Source: Hoeflea sp. (GTDB lineage: Bacteria; Pseudomonadota; Alphaproteobacteria; Rhizobiales; Rhizobiaceae). From it: a DNA stretch of 64,000 nt. Positions 39,515 to 49,604 of this stretch are shown piece after piece. Below the pieces are notes generated by a model, which worked only from the letters and a program-made list of their open reading frames with translations, did not search any database and was not told the DNA's origin. The position numbers were made by a program, and so were the translations under genes. Every line of letters starts with the position of its first letter. Within the stretch, counting starts at the first letter, position 1. The stretch lies in NCBI RefSeq assembly GCF_002733955.1, contig NZ_NVXQ01000024.1, positions 62,001-126,000 on the forward strand, written 5' to 3'.

Positions 39515-41431
39515 TCAGGCTGTATGCGACTGCTCGGTCGTGTGGTCGCCGATGCGATTGTCCTGGGTGTTGATCGTTTCCAGTACCTGGGCGACGGGCA
39601 TTGGCTTGCCGTAGAGATAACCCTGGATCAGGTCAGGCTGGAGATCGGACAAAATCACCATCTCGTCCTGGGTCTCGACTCCCTCGAGCACGCAGCGCAG
39701 ATCGAGTTTGCGGCACAGTTTGATGATGCCGGCAACAATTTCGCGTGACGTGACGCTGTGGGAGACCTTGCGCACGAAGCTGCGATCGATCTTGACCTTG
39801 TCGAGGGGGAGCTGGTCGAGATATTCGAAACTCGAATACCCAGAGCCGAAATCATCGAGAGCAACCTTGCACCCGGCACCCCTTAATGCTGCAAGCAGGG
39901 TCGTTGAGGTCTCGAGATCGGACATCACTGCGGTTTCGGTGATCTCGAACTCGATGCGGCTGGGTGCGATACCGGAGCGCAAGACCTGCCCCAGCAGTGA
40001 AAGGATGAAGGCGCGATCGGATATGTCCTGAGCCGAGAGGTTGAATGACAGGCTGATGTCGCTGGGCCACATTGCGAGCTCGGCAAGGCCCTTCTTGAAC
40101 AGGATGTCGGTGACCCTGCGGATATGACCTGACCGTTCTGCGGCGCAGATGAACTTGTCCGGACGGACGAGGCCAAGCCGCGGGTTCTCCCAGCGCGCAA
40201 GTGCCTCGAAGCCAACCACCCTTTGCAGCTTGGGCGAAAATTGCGGCTGGAACAGCAGAAACAGTTCCTTTTCCAGATCGCCTTCGCGCAATTCGCGCTC
40301 GATGGCGATTGCCTGCTGCATTTCCTCATCTTCGTCGGTGTTGAAGAGAATGCATCGGCCGCGGCGGTGGCTCTTGGCCTTGTAAAGCGCAAAATCGGCC
40401 TTCTCGTAAAGCTGAGCCGACGAGCTGCCCATGCTGGGGAATTTGGAAAACCCGGATGAAACGCCGACGCTCAGTTCCATCCTGTCGACAGGATAGGGCT
40501 GACTGATCGAATTGATGACCCTGGCGCCGAAGCGTTCGATCTCTTCCTCGGACAGGTCGCCTTCGACGATGGCGATGAATTCATCGCCGCCGATACGGCC
40601 GAAGGAGACACCGGGGATGTCCAGCGAGGTCGCCCGCTCAACGACAGCACACAAGAGTGTGTCGCCAACCACGTGACCGTAGACATCATTGATCGCCTTG
40701 AAACCATCAAGATCGAAGATACCCATCCAGAATGGACGATTGTCGGAAATGTAGTAGTCGAGTTTCTGGAATACAGCGCGGCGGTTGGGGATGCCGGTGA
40801 GCATGTCGGTGTCGGCCAGGCGCTGGGCTTTGGTGGCAAGCCGGTCGGCAAGCAGCCGGGCATCGATCTGACGCAGGATGGCCTTGCGCAACAGCGAGGC
40901 CATGCCGAAAGCGGCAAAAGCCGTGGCAACACCGATGGAGACGTATTGGCCGAACAGTTCAAGCGGAAGACTGGAGGCGAACCAGTAAAGTGTGGCCAGA
41001 GACAAGGCGACACAGAACATGGTGATGCGCAGGGTCACGCCGGTGGTTGAGAAGACCACGGCCATAAGGGCAAAGTAGATCAGCTTGGACTGTTCGAAAT
41101 TGATCAGGAGATAGGTCAGAACATTGATGTAGATCAGCATGTTCGCAAACAGCCCCGAAAGCTCGAGGTTGATGTAGGTGATCTTGCCTTTGACCACGAC
41201 GTATCGGCGCAAAAGAATGAAGCACAGCGCGGTCACGGCGCTGATCCCGGCCAGTATGGCAAGCGACGCTCCGGTTTCGTCTTTCCAGTGTGCCCAGGTG
41301 ATGTAGGCGTAATAGGCAGCGCCGGGAAGCAGAAAGCTTCGGACGATTGGGCCGTAAGCCTCTGCCACGGCCTGGCGCCGGACAGGATCGATCGATGTCT
41401 TGTAGGCGGCCAGCAGGCTTGCAATCTTCAT
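39515..41431 (-). CDS. membrane GGDEF-EAL protein (tandem copy A)
   Basis: 638-residue cyclic-di-GMP enzyme. An N-terminal membrane domain of five or six helices (about 30-200, containing LATLYWFASSLP) is followed by GGDEF with intact G281-G-D-E-F285 and EAL with E409-A-L. Other EAL catalytic residues appear intact: NLSAQD, EITETA, DDFGSGYSSFEYL, KIDRSF, LEGVETQ, and Q in IQGYLYGKP. Both synthesis and hydrolysis are possible. It is a close colinear paralogue of the gene at 41949-43853 and lies antisense to the surrounding dcw genes. An AT-rich repeat region lies upstream of its start. Confidence 0.93.
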   Translation of the reverse strand: MKIASLLAAYKTSIDPVRRQAVAEAYGPIVRSFLLPGAAYYAYITWAHWKDETGASLAILAGISAVTALCFILLRRYVVVKGKITYINLELSGLFANMLIYINVLTYLLINFEQSKLIYFALMAVVFSTTGVTLRITMFCVALSLATLYWFASSLPLELFGQYVSIGVATAFAAFGMASLLRKAILRQIDARLLADRLATKAQRLADTDMLTGIPNRRAVFQKLDYYISDNRPFWMGIFDLDGFKAINDVYGHVVGDTLLCAVVERATSLDIPGVSFGRIGGDEFIAIVEGDLSEEEIERFGARVINSISQPYPVDRMELSVGVSSGFSKFPSMGSSSAQLYEKADFALYKAKSHRRGRCILFNTDEDEEMQQAIAIERELREGDLEKELFLLFQPQFSPKLQRVVGFEALARWENPRLGLVRPDKFICAAERSGHIRRVTDILFKKGLAELAMWPSDISLSFNLSAQDISDRAFILSLLGQVLRSGIAPSRIEFEITETAVMSDLETSTTLLAALRGAGCKVALDDFGSGYSSFEYLDQLPLDKVKIDRSFVRKVSHSVTSREIVAGIIKLCRKLDLRCVLEGVETQDEMVILSDLQPDLIQGYLYGKPMPVAQVLETINTQDNRIGDHTTEQSHTA

Positions 41432-41948
41432 TGAACGTTCTCTTTCAGATCAGCTGGCTCGGTCATCGCATCGAGTTGTTTCCAGCAAGATTGAGGTACA
41501 CTCAGGTTGCAAATATCCGTGAATTGCAGGAAGCAGACCGGGTCGGAAGATCGGACCCTCAAGGCTCTGTTCTGCGCTCCGGATCTGTTCATCCTGGCTG
41601 TCCACCTCACTCTTGATGGACGTATATTAAAATACAAATATTAATGTACAGTATTTAAACTGATGATAACGAATGAAGACCAAGCCTGGTTGATGCTTTA
41701 GATGAAGTTGCTATCTTGTGGTGAGAAATTGTATTGATGCACCCCGCTGTGGTGCCCGCTGTTTTTGCTCAACTTTGCTGAGCGCTGAAAGCCTGCCTGT
41801 TCAACATCTGTCGCCTGCCTGATCGGGATTTGTACGGGCTAAGCTTCCTGGTGTTCAGGCGCGTGAGTGTTCACAGGCTTCCGTTAGCGGTTTGAAATTC
41901 TCCTGGCGCCTGCTGGCTGATGGTCAGCACTTTGATGCATGATTGCGC
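41432..41948. other. intergenic region between the two GGDEF-EAL genes
   Basis: No gene is credible in 517 bases. The part nearest copy A is unusually AT-rich and contains the TTAA repeats at 41625-41659. A small hairpin, GCTGA / TCAGC, lies near the end of copy B. Nothing else was recognised. Confidence 0.6.
41625..41659. repeat. 14-bp-spaced AT-rich repeats upstream of GGDEF-EAL copy A
   Basis: TATTAAAATACA (41625-41636) and TATTAATGTACA (41639-41650) share 10 of 12 bases; a third, weaker ATTTAAAC follows. The TTAA cores sit at 41627, 41641 and 41655, 14 bases apart. They lie about 195 bases before the start of the minus-strand gene, a place suited to a regulator site. This spacing is not that of CtrA. 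Confidence 0.45.
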
Positions 41949-43853
41949 TCAGGCTGATCTGGCCTCGTCGATAATGAGCTGCCGCTGGTTCGAAATCATC
42001 TGCCAAGCATCCTGTCCGCTCATCGGCCTGCCGTACAGGTAACCCTGAATCAGATCCGGATGAAGCGGGGCCAGAAGCGCCATTTCCTCTTCGGTTTCAA
42101 CACCTTCGAGAACGCAGCGCAGCTCGAGCTCGCGGCACAGGCCGATGATGCCGGCCACTATCAAGCGGCTTGTCTTGCTGTGGCGGACCTTGCGGATGAA
42201 GCTTCTGTCGATCTTGACCTTGTCGAGCGGCAGTTCATCAAGATACTCGAAACTGGAATAGCCGGAACCAAAGTCATCCAGTGCGATCTTGCAGCCGCTG
42301 GCCCGAAGTTTCTCGATGATGGCGCTCGACGCGGCGAGATCCGACATGACGGCGGTCTCGGTGATCTCGAATTCGAGACGGGTCGGCGAAATGTCGGTCT
42401 TCATGATCTGGCCCAGAAGCGACAGAACAAATGTCTGGTCGGATACGTCCCGGGCCGAAAGGTTGAATGACAGGCTGATGTCGTCGGGCCATTGGGCGAG
42501 TTCTGCCAGAGCCTTGCGGAACAGAATGTCGGTCACCTTCTGAATGTGGCCGGAACGCTCGGCGACGCGGATGAAATGATCCGGTCTGACCAGACCGAGC
42601 CTCGGGTTTTGCCAGCGGGCCAGGGCTTCGAAACTGACAACGCGTCGCTCATGCGGCGAATATTGCGGCTGGAAGAGTAGATACAGTTCTTCCTCCAGGT
42701 TGCTTTCCCGCATTTCCCGCTCGATGGCGATTGTGTGTTTCATTTCCTCGTTTTCGTCGGTGTCAAACACCATGCACCGGCCGCGATGCTGGGTCTTGGC
42801 CTTGTAGAGGGCGAAATCCGCCTGCTCGTAAAGCTGGGCGCTGTCGGCCCCCGTGTTGGGGAAATGAGTAAAGCCTGCTGATGCTCCCACCGTGAGTTCG
42901 AGGCGGTCAATGAAGTAGGGCTCGGCAATCGCGCGAATCCGGCTGTCGATAATCTGCTTGAGTTCCGGCTCGGAGATGTCGCCAGGCAGAATGACGACGA
43001 ATTCGTCGCCGCCGATACGTCCGAATGTGACGCCTTCAGACAGCATCTCATTGCCCCGGTCGACTGCTGCGCGCAAAAGCCGGTCGCCGACAATATGGCC
43101 ATAGACATCGTTGACGCCCTTGAAGCCGTCGAGATCGAAGATCCCCAGCCAGAACGGCCTGCGCTGTTCGACAAACTGGTCGATCTTCTCGAATATCGCG
43201 CGGCGGTTTGGAACCCCTGTCAGCATGTCGGAATCGGCAAGGGCCCGGGCCTTTACGGTCAATTCATCGGCAAGCAGACGGGCGTCAATCTGGCGGATGA
43301 TGGCGCGCCTGAGCAACCCGGCCATGCTGATGGCTGCAAAGGCCGTCGCCACGGCAATCGAAGCGTATTCAGCGTACAGGTCACTGGGGAGAGAGGAAGC
43401 GAACCAGAAAAGGGTCCCCAGCGTTAGCGACACGCTCAGCAGCATCGTTCGAATGGTGACGCCGGTGATTGCAAAAATGAATGCCAGAACGACAAAATAG
43501 ATGTAGCGCGTCTGGACGTTGTAGACGAGTAGATAGCTCACCAGATTGAAATACATGAACAGGTGCATCATCTGGGTCAGGGCTTCGAGGCGGCCGAGCG
43601 AGAGTTTGGGGTTTTGGGCCAGGAAACGGTGAGACAGGTAGAAGCTGAAAGCAGTGATGACACTGATAAGCGAGTACATCACCAGGATCGAACCGGTTTG
43701 CGTTTGCCAGTGCTCCCAGGTCACAAACAGGTAATAGGCGCAAGCAGGAATCAGGATCGGCCGGAGAATGGGGATATAGGTTTCCGTGATTGCCTGCCGC
43801 CTTGCAGATTCCTCCGGCTTTCTGAAGTGGCTGAGCAGAGTTGCAAAATTCAT
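41949..43853 (-). CDS. membrane GGDEF-EAL protein (tandem copy B)
   Basis: 634-residue paralogue of copy A. The first residues of the catalytic motifs fall at identical positions in both proteins: G281-G-D-E-F285 and E409-A-L. The N-terminal helices (about 30-200; LGTLFWFASSLP) are also alike. EAL residues appear intact (NLSARD, EITETA, DDFGSGYSSFEYL, KIDRSF, LEGVETE, IQGYLYGRP). The start is the ATG at 43853 (MNFATLLSHF). Downstream of it, copy A is in the same orientation, so a tandem duplication is likely. Confidence 0.93.
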   Translation of the reverse strand: MNFATLLSHFRKPEESARRQAITETYIPILRPILIPACAYYLFVTWEHWQTQTGSILVMYSLISVITAFSFYLSHRFLAQNPKLSLGRLEALTQMMHLFMYFNLVSYLLVYNVQTRYIYFVVLAFIFAITGVTIRTMLLSVSLTLGTLFWFASSLPSDLYAEYASIAVATAFAAISMAGLLRRAIIRQIDARLLADELTVKARALADSDMLTGVPNRRAIFEKIDQFVEQRRPFWLGIFDLDGFKGVNDVYGHIVGDRLLRAAVDRGNEMLSEGVTFGRIGGDEFVVILPGDISEPELKQIIDSRIRAIAEPYFIDRLELTVGASAGFTHFPNTGADSAQLYEQADFALYKAKTQHRGRCMVFDTDENEEMKHTIAIEREMRESNLEEELYLLFQPQYSPHERRVVSFEALARWQNPRLGLVRPDHFIRVAERSGHIQKVTDILFRKALAELAQWPDDISLSFNLSARDVSDQTFVLSLLGQIMKTDISPTRLEFEITETAVMSDLAASSAIIEKLRASGCKIALDDFGSGYSSFEYLDELPLDKVKIDRSFIRKVRHSKTSRLIVAGIIGLCRELELRCVLEGVETEEEMALLAPLHPDLIQGYLYGRPMSGQDAWQMISNQRQLIIDEARSA

Positions 43854-44349
43854 GGAAAAGCGTCTTTCGATTGAGCCGCCAGCGCCAGATCCGGTTTGGT
43901 CCGGGCAGCCTTTCTGCTGCGCTCGTACAGGCCTCTTCCGCGCTGTCCGGTAAGCGAGATGTGTGTGCGGCAGCGGTTGGCGGCGATCTCTGCATCAGTC
44001 ATGCCGACATCTATATATTAGCGTCATTTAACATGTCGTTATTCCAAAGCACTGCATTTCATTGGTTTTCACGTCGCTCGAGCGGGTCGGTGACGGCGTG
44101 ACTGTTACGCGGTCACGCGGCTGCGCACGGAGCGCCGTCCGAGGTGGGACCGAGACGTCTCGTTTGGTTTTGCCGTCAAATTTCGGGTCTTGGTTGCATA
44201 TCGCTGCCGGAGGGCGGTTTGGCGCAATCTTCGTTTGCTAAAGTTGGCAGCAAGGCTGCGTCGGCTTCTGCCAAATATCTGACTTGATGGGTATCTAGAG
44301 CTGCGCATGCCCGCTGGGCGTCCGGCCGGGTTTGATATGGGGAAATGAC
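43854..44349. other. intergenic region between GGDEF-EAL copy B and ddl
   Basis: Holds divergent signals for copy B and ddl; no credible gene in 496 bases. Inverted repeats seen are CGACAT / ATGTCG (44005-44038, 22-base spacer) in an AT-rich patch, GCGTGAC / GTCACGC (44096-44118), and the perfect 12-bp palindrome CGAGACGTCTCG (44151-44162). ddl here restarts after the c-di-GMP insertion and should need its own promoter. Confidence 0.6.
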
Positions 44350-45288
44350 ATGACCGCTGAGAAAGCAAAAAAACACGTGGCCGTATTGCTTGGCGGTTTT
44401 TCTTCCGAACGGCCAGTCAGCCTGTCGTCAGGGGCGGCCTGTGCCGATGCGCTGGAAGAGGGCGGTTACCAGGTGACGCGTGTCGATGTGGGGCCGGATG
44501 TTGCCTCAGTGCTGGCTGAGCTCAAGCCCGATGTCTGCTTCAATGCGTTGCACGGCCCTTATGGCGAAGACGGCACGATACAAGGCGTTCTGGAGTATCT
44601 CGGCATTCCCTATACCCATTCCGGCGTGACCGCCTCGGCGCTGGCGATGGACAAGCGGTTGTCGAAAATTGTTGCCAAGGCGGTGGGTATTCCGGTGGCC
44701 GAATCCAAGGTGATGAACCGGCACGATTTCACATCGGCGCACCCGATGGCGCCGCCCTACGTGGTCAAGCCGGTCAATGAGGGGTCGAGTTTCGGCGTCG
44801 TCATCGTAAGTGAAGGCCAGTCGCATCCGCCGCAGGTCATCACCTCGAAAGACTGGAAATATGGCGATACCGTCATGGTCGAGCGCTATATCTCGGGCCG
44901 TGAACTGACCTGCACGGTAATGGGGGATGTGGCGCTGGCGGTGACCGAAATCGTGCCGCAAGGACACAGCTTCTACGATTACGATTCCAAATACGTCGCG
45001 GGGGGCTCCAAACACGTTTGCCCGGCAGAAATTTCACCAATTGTTTACCAAAAAATACGTATGTTGGCTTTGAAGGCGCATCAAGCGATCGGCTGTCGCG
45101 GCGTGAGCAGGTCCGATTTCCGTTATGATGACCGTTTCTCCGAGGACGGAGAGGTCATCTGGCTGGAAGTCAACACCCAGCCCGGCATGACACCGACATC
45201 ACTTGCGCCAGAAATGGCCCTGCAGGCAGGGCATTCGTTTGTAGAATTCGTCAGCTGGATGGTGGAGGACGCTTCGTGTCGTCGATAA
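44350..45288 (+). CDS. ddl: D-alanine--D-alanine ligase
   Basis: 312-residue ATP-grasp enzyme making the D-Ala-D-Ala dipeptide used by MurF. Seen are [59 protein letters not shown] and the C-terminal [14 protein letters not shown]. The ATG at 44350 is preceded by GGGGAA; an in-frame TTG upstream is less likely. The end overlaps ftsQ by 13 bases. Confidence 0.96.
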   Translation: MTAEKAKKHVAVLLGGFSSERPVSLSSGAACADALEEGGYQVTRVDVGPDVASVLAELKPDVCFNALHGPYGEDGTIQGVLEYLGIPYTHSGVTASALAMDKRLSKIVAKAVGIPVAESKVMNRHDFTSAHPMAPPYVVKPVNEGSSFGVVIVSEGQSHPPQVITSKDWKYGDTVMVERYISGRELTCTVMGDVALAVTEIVPQGHSFYDYDSKYVAGGSKHVCPAEISPIVYQKIRMLALKAHQAIGCRGVSRSDFRYDDRFSEDGEVIWLEVNTQPGMTPTSLAPEMALQAGHSFVEFVSWMVEDASCRR

Positions 45289-46205
45289 AGGGAAACAAGG
45301 GCAGAGCCGCTTCAGCGGTCAACACGTCGGAACGCGATGCGTTTGCCGGCGCGTTTGTTCTGCCGCGTTTCCTGCGCCGCCCGGCCCGTTACGGCATGGC
45401 GCTTGCCTCGGGTCGGGTCAGCATTCGTCCGCATGCCGGTTCATTTGCCACGGTGGCGTTTCTTGCGGCCACCGGTCTTTACGGCATGGCGCTTGGCGGC
45501 CACACCCAGGCCGTCACTCAGGCCTTGACCACGGGTGCGGGTTTTGCGCTTGAAGACGTTCATGTCAGTGGCAATGTCGAAACCTCCGACATCGACATTC
45601 TGCAGCAGCTTGGCCTTGACGGCTCGACTTCGGTCGTCGCGATTGATGCGCATGCGGCGCGTGAAAAGCTGATTGAGCTGCCCTGGGTCACCGATGCACA
45701 AGTCCAGAAGATCTATCCGCGCGGGCTTTCGGTCCGGCTGACCGAACGCAAGCCCGTCGGTATCTGGCAGCATGGCGCCCGGCTGGCGCTGATTGATGCG
45801 CGCGGAGACGTGATCGCGCCGCTGTCCGGCGCCCGCCATGCCGATCTTCCTCTTTATGTCGGCCTTGGTGCTGACGTCCATGCCGATGAGCTCGAAGCCC
45901 GGCTGCTGTTCTATCCCGAACTGCGTGCGCGAGTGAAGGCGGCGATCCGGATTGCTGACCGGCGCTGGGATCTGCGGCTCGAAAATGGCGTGACGCTGAG
46001 CCTGCCTGCCGAAAATGTCGGCGCTGCGCTGGAGCGCTTCGCCGAATTTGATGCCGGCCGTGACGTGCTGTCGCGCGATATCACCACTGTCGATCTGCGG
46101 CTCGAAGACCGGGTGACGCTGCGGCTGACCGAAGCCGCGTATGAGCGGCGCAAAGAGGCGCTCGAAGCCCGCGCCAAGCTGATCAAGGCGGGCGAAAAGT
46201 CGTGA
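45276..46205 (+). CDS. ftsQ: cell division protein FtsQ
   Basis: 309-residue bitopic protein starting with GTG at 45276 inside ddl. A basic cytoplasmic segment is followed by one transmembrane helix (approximately 48-70), a POTRA domain ([26 protein letters not shown]...) and the FtsQ beta domain ([19 protein letters not shown]). It nucleates the FtsQBL complex. The stop overlaps the GTG start of ftsA. Confidence 0.93.
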   Translation: MSSIKGNKGRAASAVNTSERDAFAGAFVLPRFLRRPARYGMALASGRVSIRPHAGSFATVAFLAATGLYGMALGGHTQAVTQALTTGAGFALEDVHVSGNVETSDIDILQQLGLDGSTSVVAIDAHAAREKLIELPWVTDAQVQKIYPRGLSVRLTERKPVGIWQHGARLALIDARGDVIAPLSGARHADLPLYVGLGADVHADELEARLLFYPELRARVKAAIRIADRRWDLRLENGVTLSLPAENVGAALERFAEFDAGRDVLSRDITTVDLRLEDRVTLRLTEAAYERRKEALEARAKLIKAGEKS

Positions 46206-47530
46206 GCCTGTTCCGTCCCTCTTCCATGTTGCCCCGTCTCAAGCCGCTCTCTTCCAAGCGCGTGAGCATTGTGACCGTGCTCGACATCGGGTCGTCGAAG
46301 GTGGTCTGCATGATCGGTCGTCTGACGCCGGTCGAGGGCTCCGAATTGCTGTCGGGACGCAGCCACAGTATCGAGATCATGGGTATCGGCCACCAGAAAT
46401 CGCGCGGTATCAAGGCCGGTGTGATTTCGGACATGGATGCGGTGGAAAATTCGGTCCGGCTCGCCGTTGATGCTGCCGAGCGGATGGCCGGTGTGACGGT
46501 GGAAAGCCTGATCGTCAATGTCACAGCCGGACGGTTGGGCAGTGAAACCCACACGGCGTCGGTCAATCTCGGCGGCCATGAGATTGCCTCAGGCGATCTG
46601 GCCAAGGTGGTCAACGCCGCAACCCGGCAAAGCCAGCTCAACGAGCGCGCCATTCTGCATTCGCTGCCTTCAAGCTATACGCTCGACGGCGAGCGTGGCA
46701 TCCGCGATCCGGCCGGCATGTATGGTGACCTGCTGGGCGTCGACATGCATGTGCTGACCGCCGACCGGGCGCCGCTGAAAAACCTGGAAATTTCGATCAA
46801 CCGGGCGCACCTGACCGTCGAGGCGATGGTGGCGACACCTTATGCTTCCGGTCTTGCCGCGCTTGTTTCCGACGAGGCCGAAATGGGCTGTGCCGCCATC
46901 GACATGGGCGGCGGCACCACCACGATCTCGGTGTTTTCGGAAGGCAAGCTGGTTTATGCCGACGCCATCGCGCTGGGCGGTCATCACGTGACGATGGATC
47001 TGGCGCGCGGGCTGTCGACACGGCTTGACGATGCCGAGCGCATCAAGGTCGTGCACGGTTCGGCATTGCCGCAGGCAGGCGAAGACCGTGACGTGGTTTC
47101 CATCCCGCCGTTTGGCGAGGATGAACGCGATCTGCCGACCCATGTGCCGCGTGGGCTTGTGTCCCGCATCGTGCGCGCCCGGGTCGAGGAAACACTGGAA
47201 ATGCTGCGCGACCGGATCCAGCAGTCGGGCTATGGCCCGCTTGTGGGCAAGCGGGTCGTGCTGACGGGCGGCGCAAGCCAGATGACCGGCCTGGCGGAAT
47301 CGGCCCGGCGGATCCTGGCGCGCAATGTGCGTATCGGCCGGCCGCTTGGGGTTTCCGGACTGCCGGCTTCGGCGAAGGGGCCGACATTCTCCACTGCTGT
47401 GGGCCTGATGATCTATCCCCAGGTCGCACATCTTGAATCACACGGTGCGGGTGAGGGCGGCTTTGCCGCAATGACCGGCGCTGGTGGCCGACTGACCCGT
47501 GTGGGCCAGTGGCTTAAAGAAAGTTTTTGA
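46202..47530 (+). CDS. ftsA: cell division protein FtsA
   Basis: 442-residue actin-like ATPase that tethers FtsZ to the membrane. Seen are VLDIGSSKVVCMIGR (phosphate 1), AAIDMGGGTTTISVF (phosphate 2), VVLTGGASQMTGL (adenosine motif) and a C-terminal amphipathic helix (TRVGQWLKESF) for membrane binding. GTG start at 46202 overlapping the ftsQ stop. Confidence 0.96.
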   Translation: MSLFRPSSMLPRLKPLSSKRVSIVTVLDIGSSKVVCMIGRLTPVEGSELLSGRSHSIEIMGIGHQKSRGIKAGVISDMDAVENSVRLAVDAAERMAGVTVESLIVNVTAGRLGSETHTASVNLGGHEIASGDLAKVVNAATRQSQLNERAILHSLPSSYTLDGERGIRDPAGMYGDLLGVDMHVLTADRAPLKNLEISINRAHLTVEAMVATPYASGLAALVSDEAEMGCAAIDMGGGTTTISVFSEGKLVYADAIALGGHHVTMDLARGLSTRLDDAERIKVVHGSALPQAGEDRDVVSIPPFGEDERDLPTHVPRGLVSRIVRARVEETLEMLRDRIQQSGYGPLVGKRVVLTGGASQMTGLAESARRILARNVRIGRPLGVSGLPASAKGPTFSTAVGLMIYPQVAHLESHGAGEGGFAAMTGAGGRLTRVGQWLKESF

Positions 47531-47587
47531 ATTCACCGAATTGGCCGACGCGGCGGTGCGGCCATGCCAAAGGAAGGAACGGGTGCC

Positions 47588-49315
47588 ATGACCATCAATT
47601 TGCAGAAGCCGGACATCACCGAGCTGAAGCCCCGCATCACGGTGTTCGGGGTTGGCGGCGGCGGTGGAAACGCTGTCAACAACATGATCAATGCCGGCCT
47701 GCAGGGCGTCGACTTTGTCGTTGCCAACACAGACGCACAGGCGCTGACAATGTCGAAGGCCGAGCGGATCATCCAGCTCGGTGCTGCGGTGACCGAAGGG
47801 CTCGGCGCCGGGTCACAGCCGGAAGTCGGCCGTGCGGCCGCTGAAGAGTGCATCGACGAGATCCTCGATCACCTCAATGGCACCCACATGTGTTTCGTCA
47901 CCGCAGGCATGGGCGGCGGCACCGGCACAGGTGCTGCTCCCGTGGTTGCACAGGCTGCCCGCAACAAGGGCATCCTGACGGTCGGTGTGGTCACCAAGCC
48001 GTTCCACTTCGAAGGGCAGCGCCGCATGCGTCTGGCCGAATCGGGTATCGACGAGTTGCAGAAATGCGTCGACACGCTGATCGTGATCCCGAACCAGAAC
48101 CTCTTCCGCATCGCCAACGACAAGACCACCTTTGCCGACGCCTTCGCGATGGCTGACCAGGTGCTTTACTCGGGCGTTGCCTGCATCACCGACCTGATGG
48201 TCAAGGAAGGCCTGATCAACCTCGACTTCGCCGACGTCCGTTCGGTGATGCGCGAGATGGGCCGCGCCATGATGGGCACCGGCGAGGCATCGGGCGATGG
48301 CCGTGCAATGGCCGCTGCCGAGGCTGCGATTGCCAATCCGCTGCTTGACGAGACCACGATGAAGGGCGCTCAGGGCCTGCTGATCTCGATCACCGGTGGC
48401 CGTGACATGACCCTGTTTGAAGTTGATGAAGCTGCGACCCGTATCCGCGAGGAAGTCGACGCCGACGCCAACATCATTCTCGGCGCGACCTTTGACGAGG
48501 CGCTCGAAGGCCTTATCCGGGTTTCGGTTGTTGCGACCGGTATCGACCGGATCGAAGGTGCTGTGGAACAGCGCCCGGCAACGCCACGCCCGGCTGCAAC
48601 CGCCAAGCCTCAGGCTTCGCAGGCTGCCCGCCCGGCAACTGCCGCGCCGCAGGCCGCAACGCCAGCATCGGCCGATCCGGTGGCTCAGACCATCCGCTCC
48701 GTCGAAGACGAACTCGAGCGCGAACTCGACATCGCCAGCGAGATCGAACTTGCGGCTCAGAGCCAGGCCGCCAAGCCTGCGCCCGTCGCGCAGCCCGGCT
48801 TCCAGCCAAACAGCCGGCTCTTTGCCGATGCTCCCAAGCAGCCTGCTCCCGCTCCTCAGCAGCCCGCCATGGCAGCGCCCCAGCGCCCTGTGATGACGGC
48901 TGCGCCCGAGGCCGCTCCGCAGCAGCCTGTGGTCCAGCCGGTGCGGACGCCGCCCGAGATGAGCCCGGAGATGCAGGCAACACGGATGCCGCGGGTCGAA
49001 GATTTTCCGCCAGTCGTGAAGGCTGAAATGGAACATCGGGCTCAGCCGCAGGGTCATGCAGACGAGCGCGGCCCGATGGGCCTGCTCAAGCGGATCTCGA
49101 GCACGCTCGGCCGCCGCGAAGAGGATGAGGCTCAGCATGCTGCCCCGGCCGCTCCGGCGCCGCAGGCCCGCCGGCCGCTGTCGGCCGAGGCCAGCGTCTA
49201 TGCTCCGCGTCGTGGCCAGCTTGATGACCAGGGCCGCGCAACGCCGCAGACAAGGTCGAATCAGGAAGACGAACAGCTCGACATTCCGGCCTTCCTGCGC
49301 CGCCAGGCCAAATGA
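47588..49315 (+). CDS. ftsZ: cell division GTPase FtsZ
   Basis: 575-residue tubulin homologue that forms the Z ring. The GTP-binding [12 protein letters not shown] loop is at about 103-114, with NTDAQAL and the T7 loop near [14 protein letters not shown] long Ala/Pro/Gln-rich linker (about 330-555) leads to the conserved C-terminal peptide [12 protein letters not shown] that binds FtsA. The long linker is typical of rhizobial FtsZ1. The ATG at 47588 (MTINLQKPD) with AAGGAACGG before it is preferred over an in-frame ATG at 47564. Confidence 0.96.
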   Translation: MTINLQKPDITELKPRITVFGVGGGGGNAVNNMINAGLQGVDFVVANTDAQALTMSKAERIIQLGAAVTEGLGAGSQPEVGRAAAEECIDEILDHLNGTHMCFVTAGMGGGTGTGAAPVVAQAARNKGILTVGVVTKPFHFEGQRRMRLAESGIDELQKCVDTLIVIPNQNLFRIANDKTTFADAFAMADQVLYSGVACITDLMVKEGLINLDFADVRSVMREMGRAMMGTGEASGDGRAMAAAEAAIANPLLDETTMKGAQGLLISITGGRDMTLFEVDEAATRIREEVDADANIILGATFDEALEGLIRVSVVATGIDRIEGAVEQRPATPRPAATAKPQASQAARPATAAPQAATPASADPVAQTIRSVEDELERELDIASEIELAAQSQAAKPAPVAQPGFQPNSRLFADAPKQPAPAPQQPAMAAPQRPVMTAAPEAAPQQPVVQPVRTPPEMSPEMQATRMPRVEDFPPVVKAEMEHRAQPQGHADERGPMGLLKRISSTLGRREEDEAQHAAPAAPAPQARRPLSAEASVYAPRRGQLDDQGRATPQTRSNQEDEQLDIPAFLRRQAK

Positions 49316-49340
49316 TGTCGTAACCGGTATTACAGAATGT

Positions 49341-49377
49341 AGACATGGCGGCCATCTGGTCGCCATGTCTTTTTTTA
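49341..49377 (+). terminator. rho-independent terminator after ftsZ
   Basis: Perfect 10-bp stem AGACATGGCG / CGCCATGTCT around a 10-base loop, followed by seven T. It closes the ftsQ-ftsA-ftsZ transcript 25 bases after the stop codon; lpxC then needs its own promoter in the 230 bases beyond. Confidence 0.93.
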
Positions 49378-49604
49378 ACTGCTTGTTTAGCATAGCCTTT
49401 CGGACACGGCCCAATGTTACGGCTTCGTAACAGATGGAAAAAAAGCGTGATTTGGAATGTCCGCTCCATCACCCTATCTTGGCTCGGAACAACAAAGGGC
49501 TGGGGTGGTCGCAAGAGCTGGGGAGGCTCGGTACTGCTCCTGACGATTGGGGACATAGCGGTCATGACTGGCCGTGCCAGATATTGCGGGAAACGGCGAC
49601 ATTT

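Noticed and set aside
38363-44349. Mobile element carrying the c-di-GMP genes into the dcw cluster
   Set aside because: No transposase, integrase, tRNA or flanking terminal repeats were seen, so the means of insertion is unknown.
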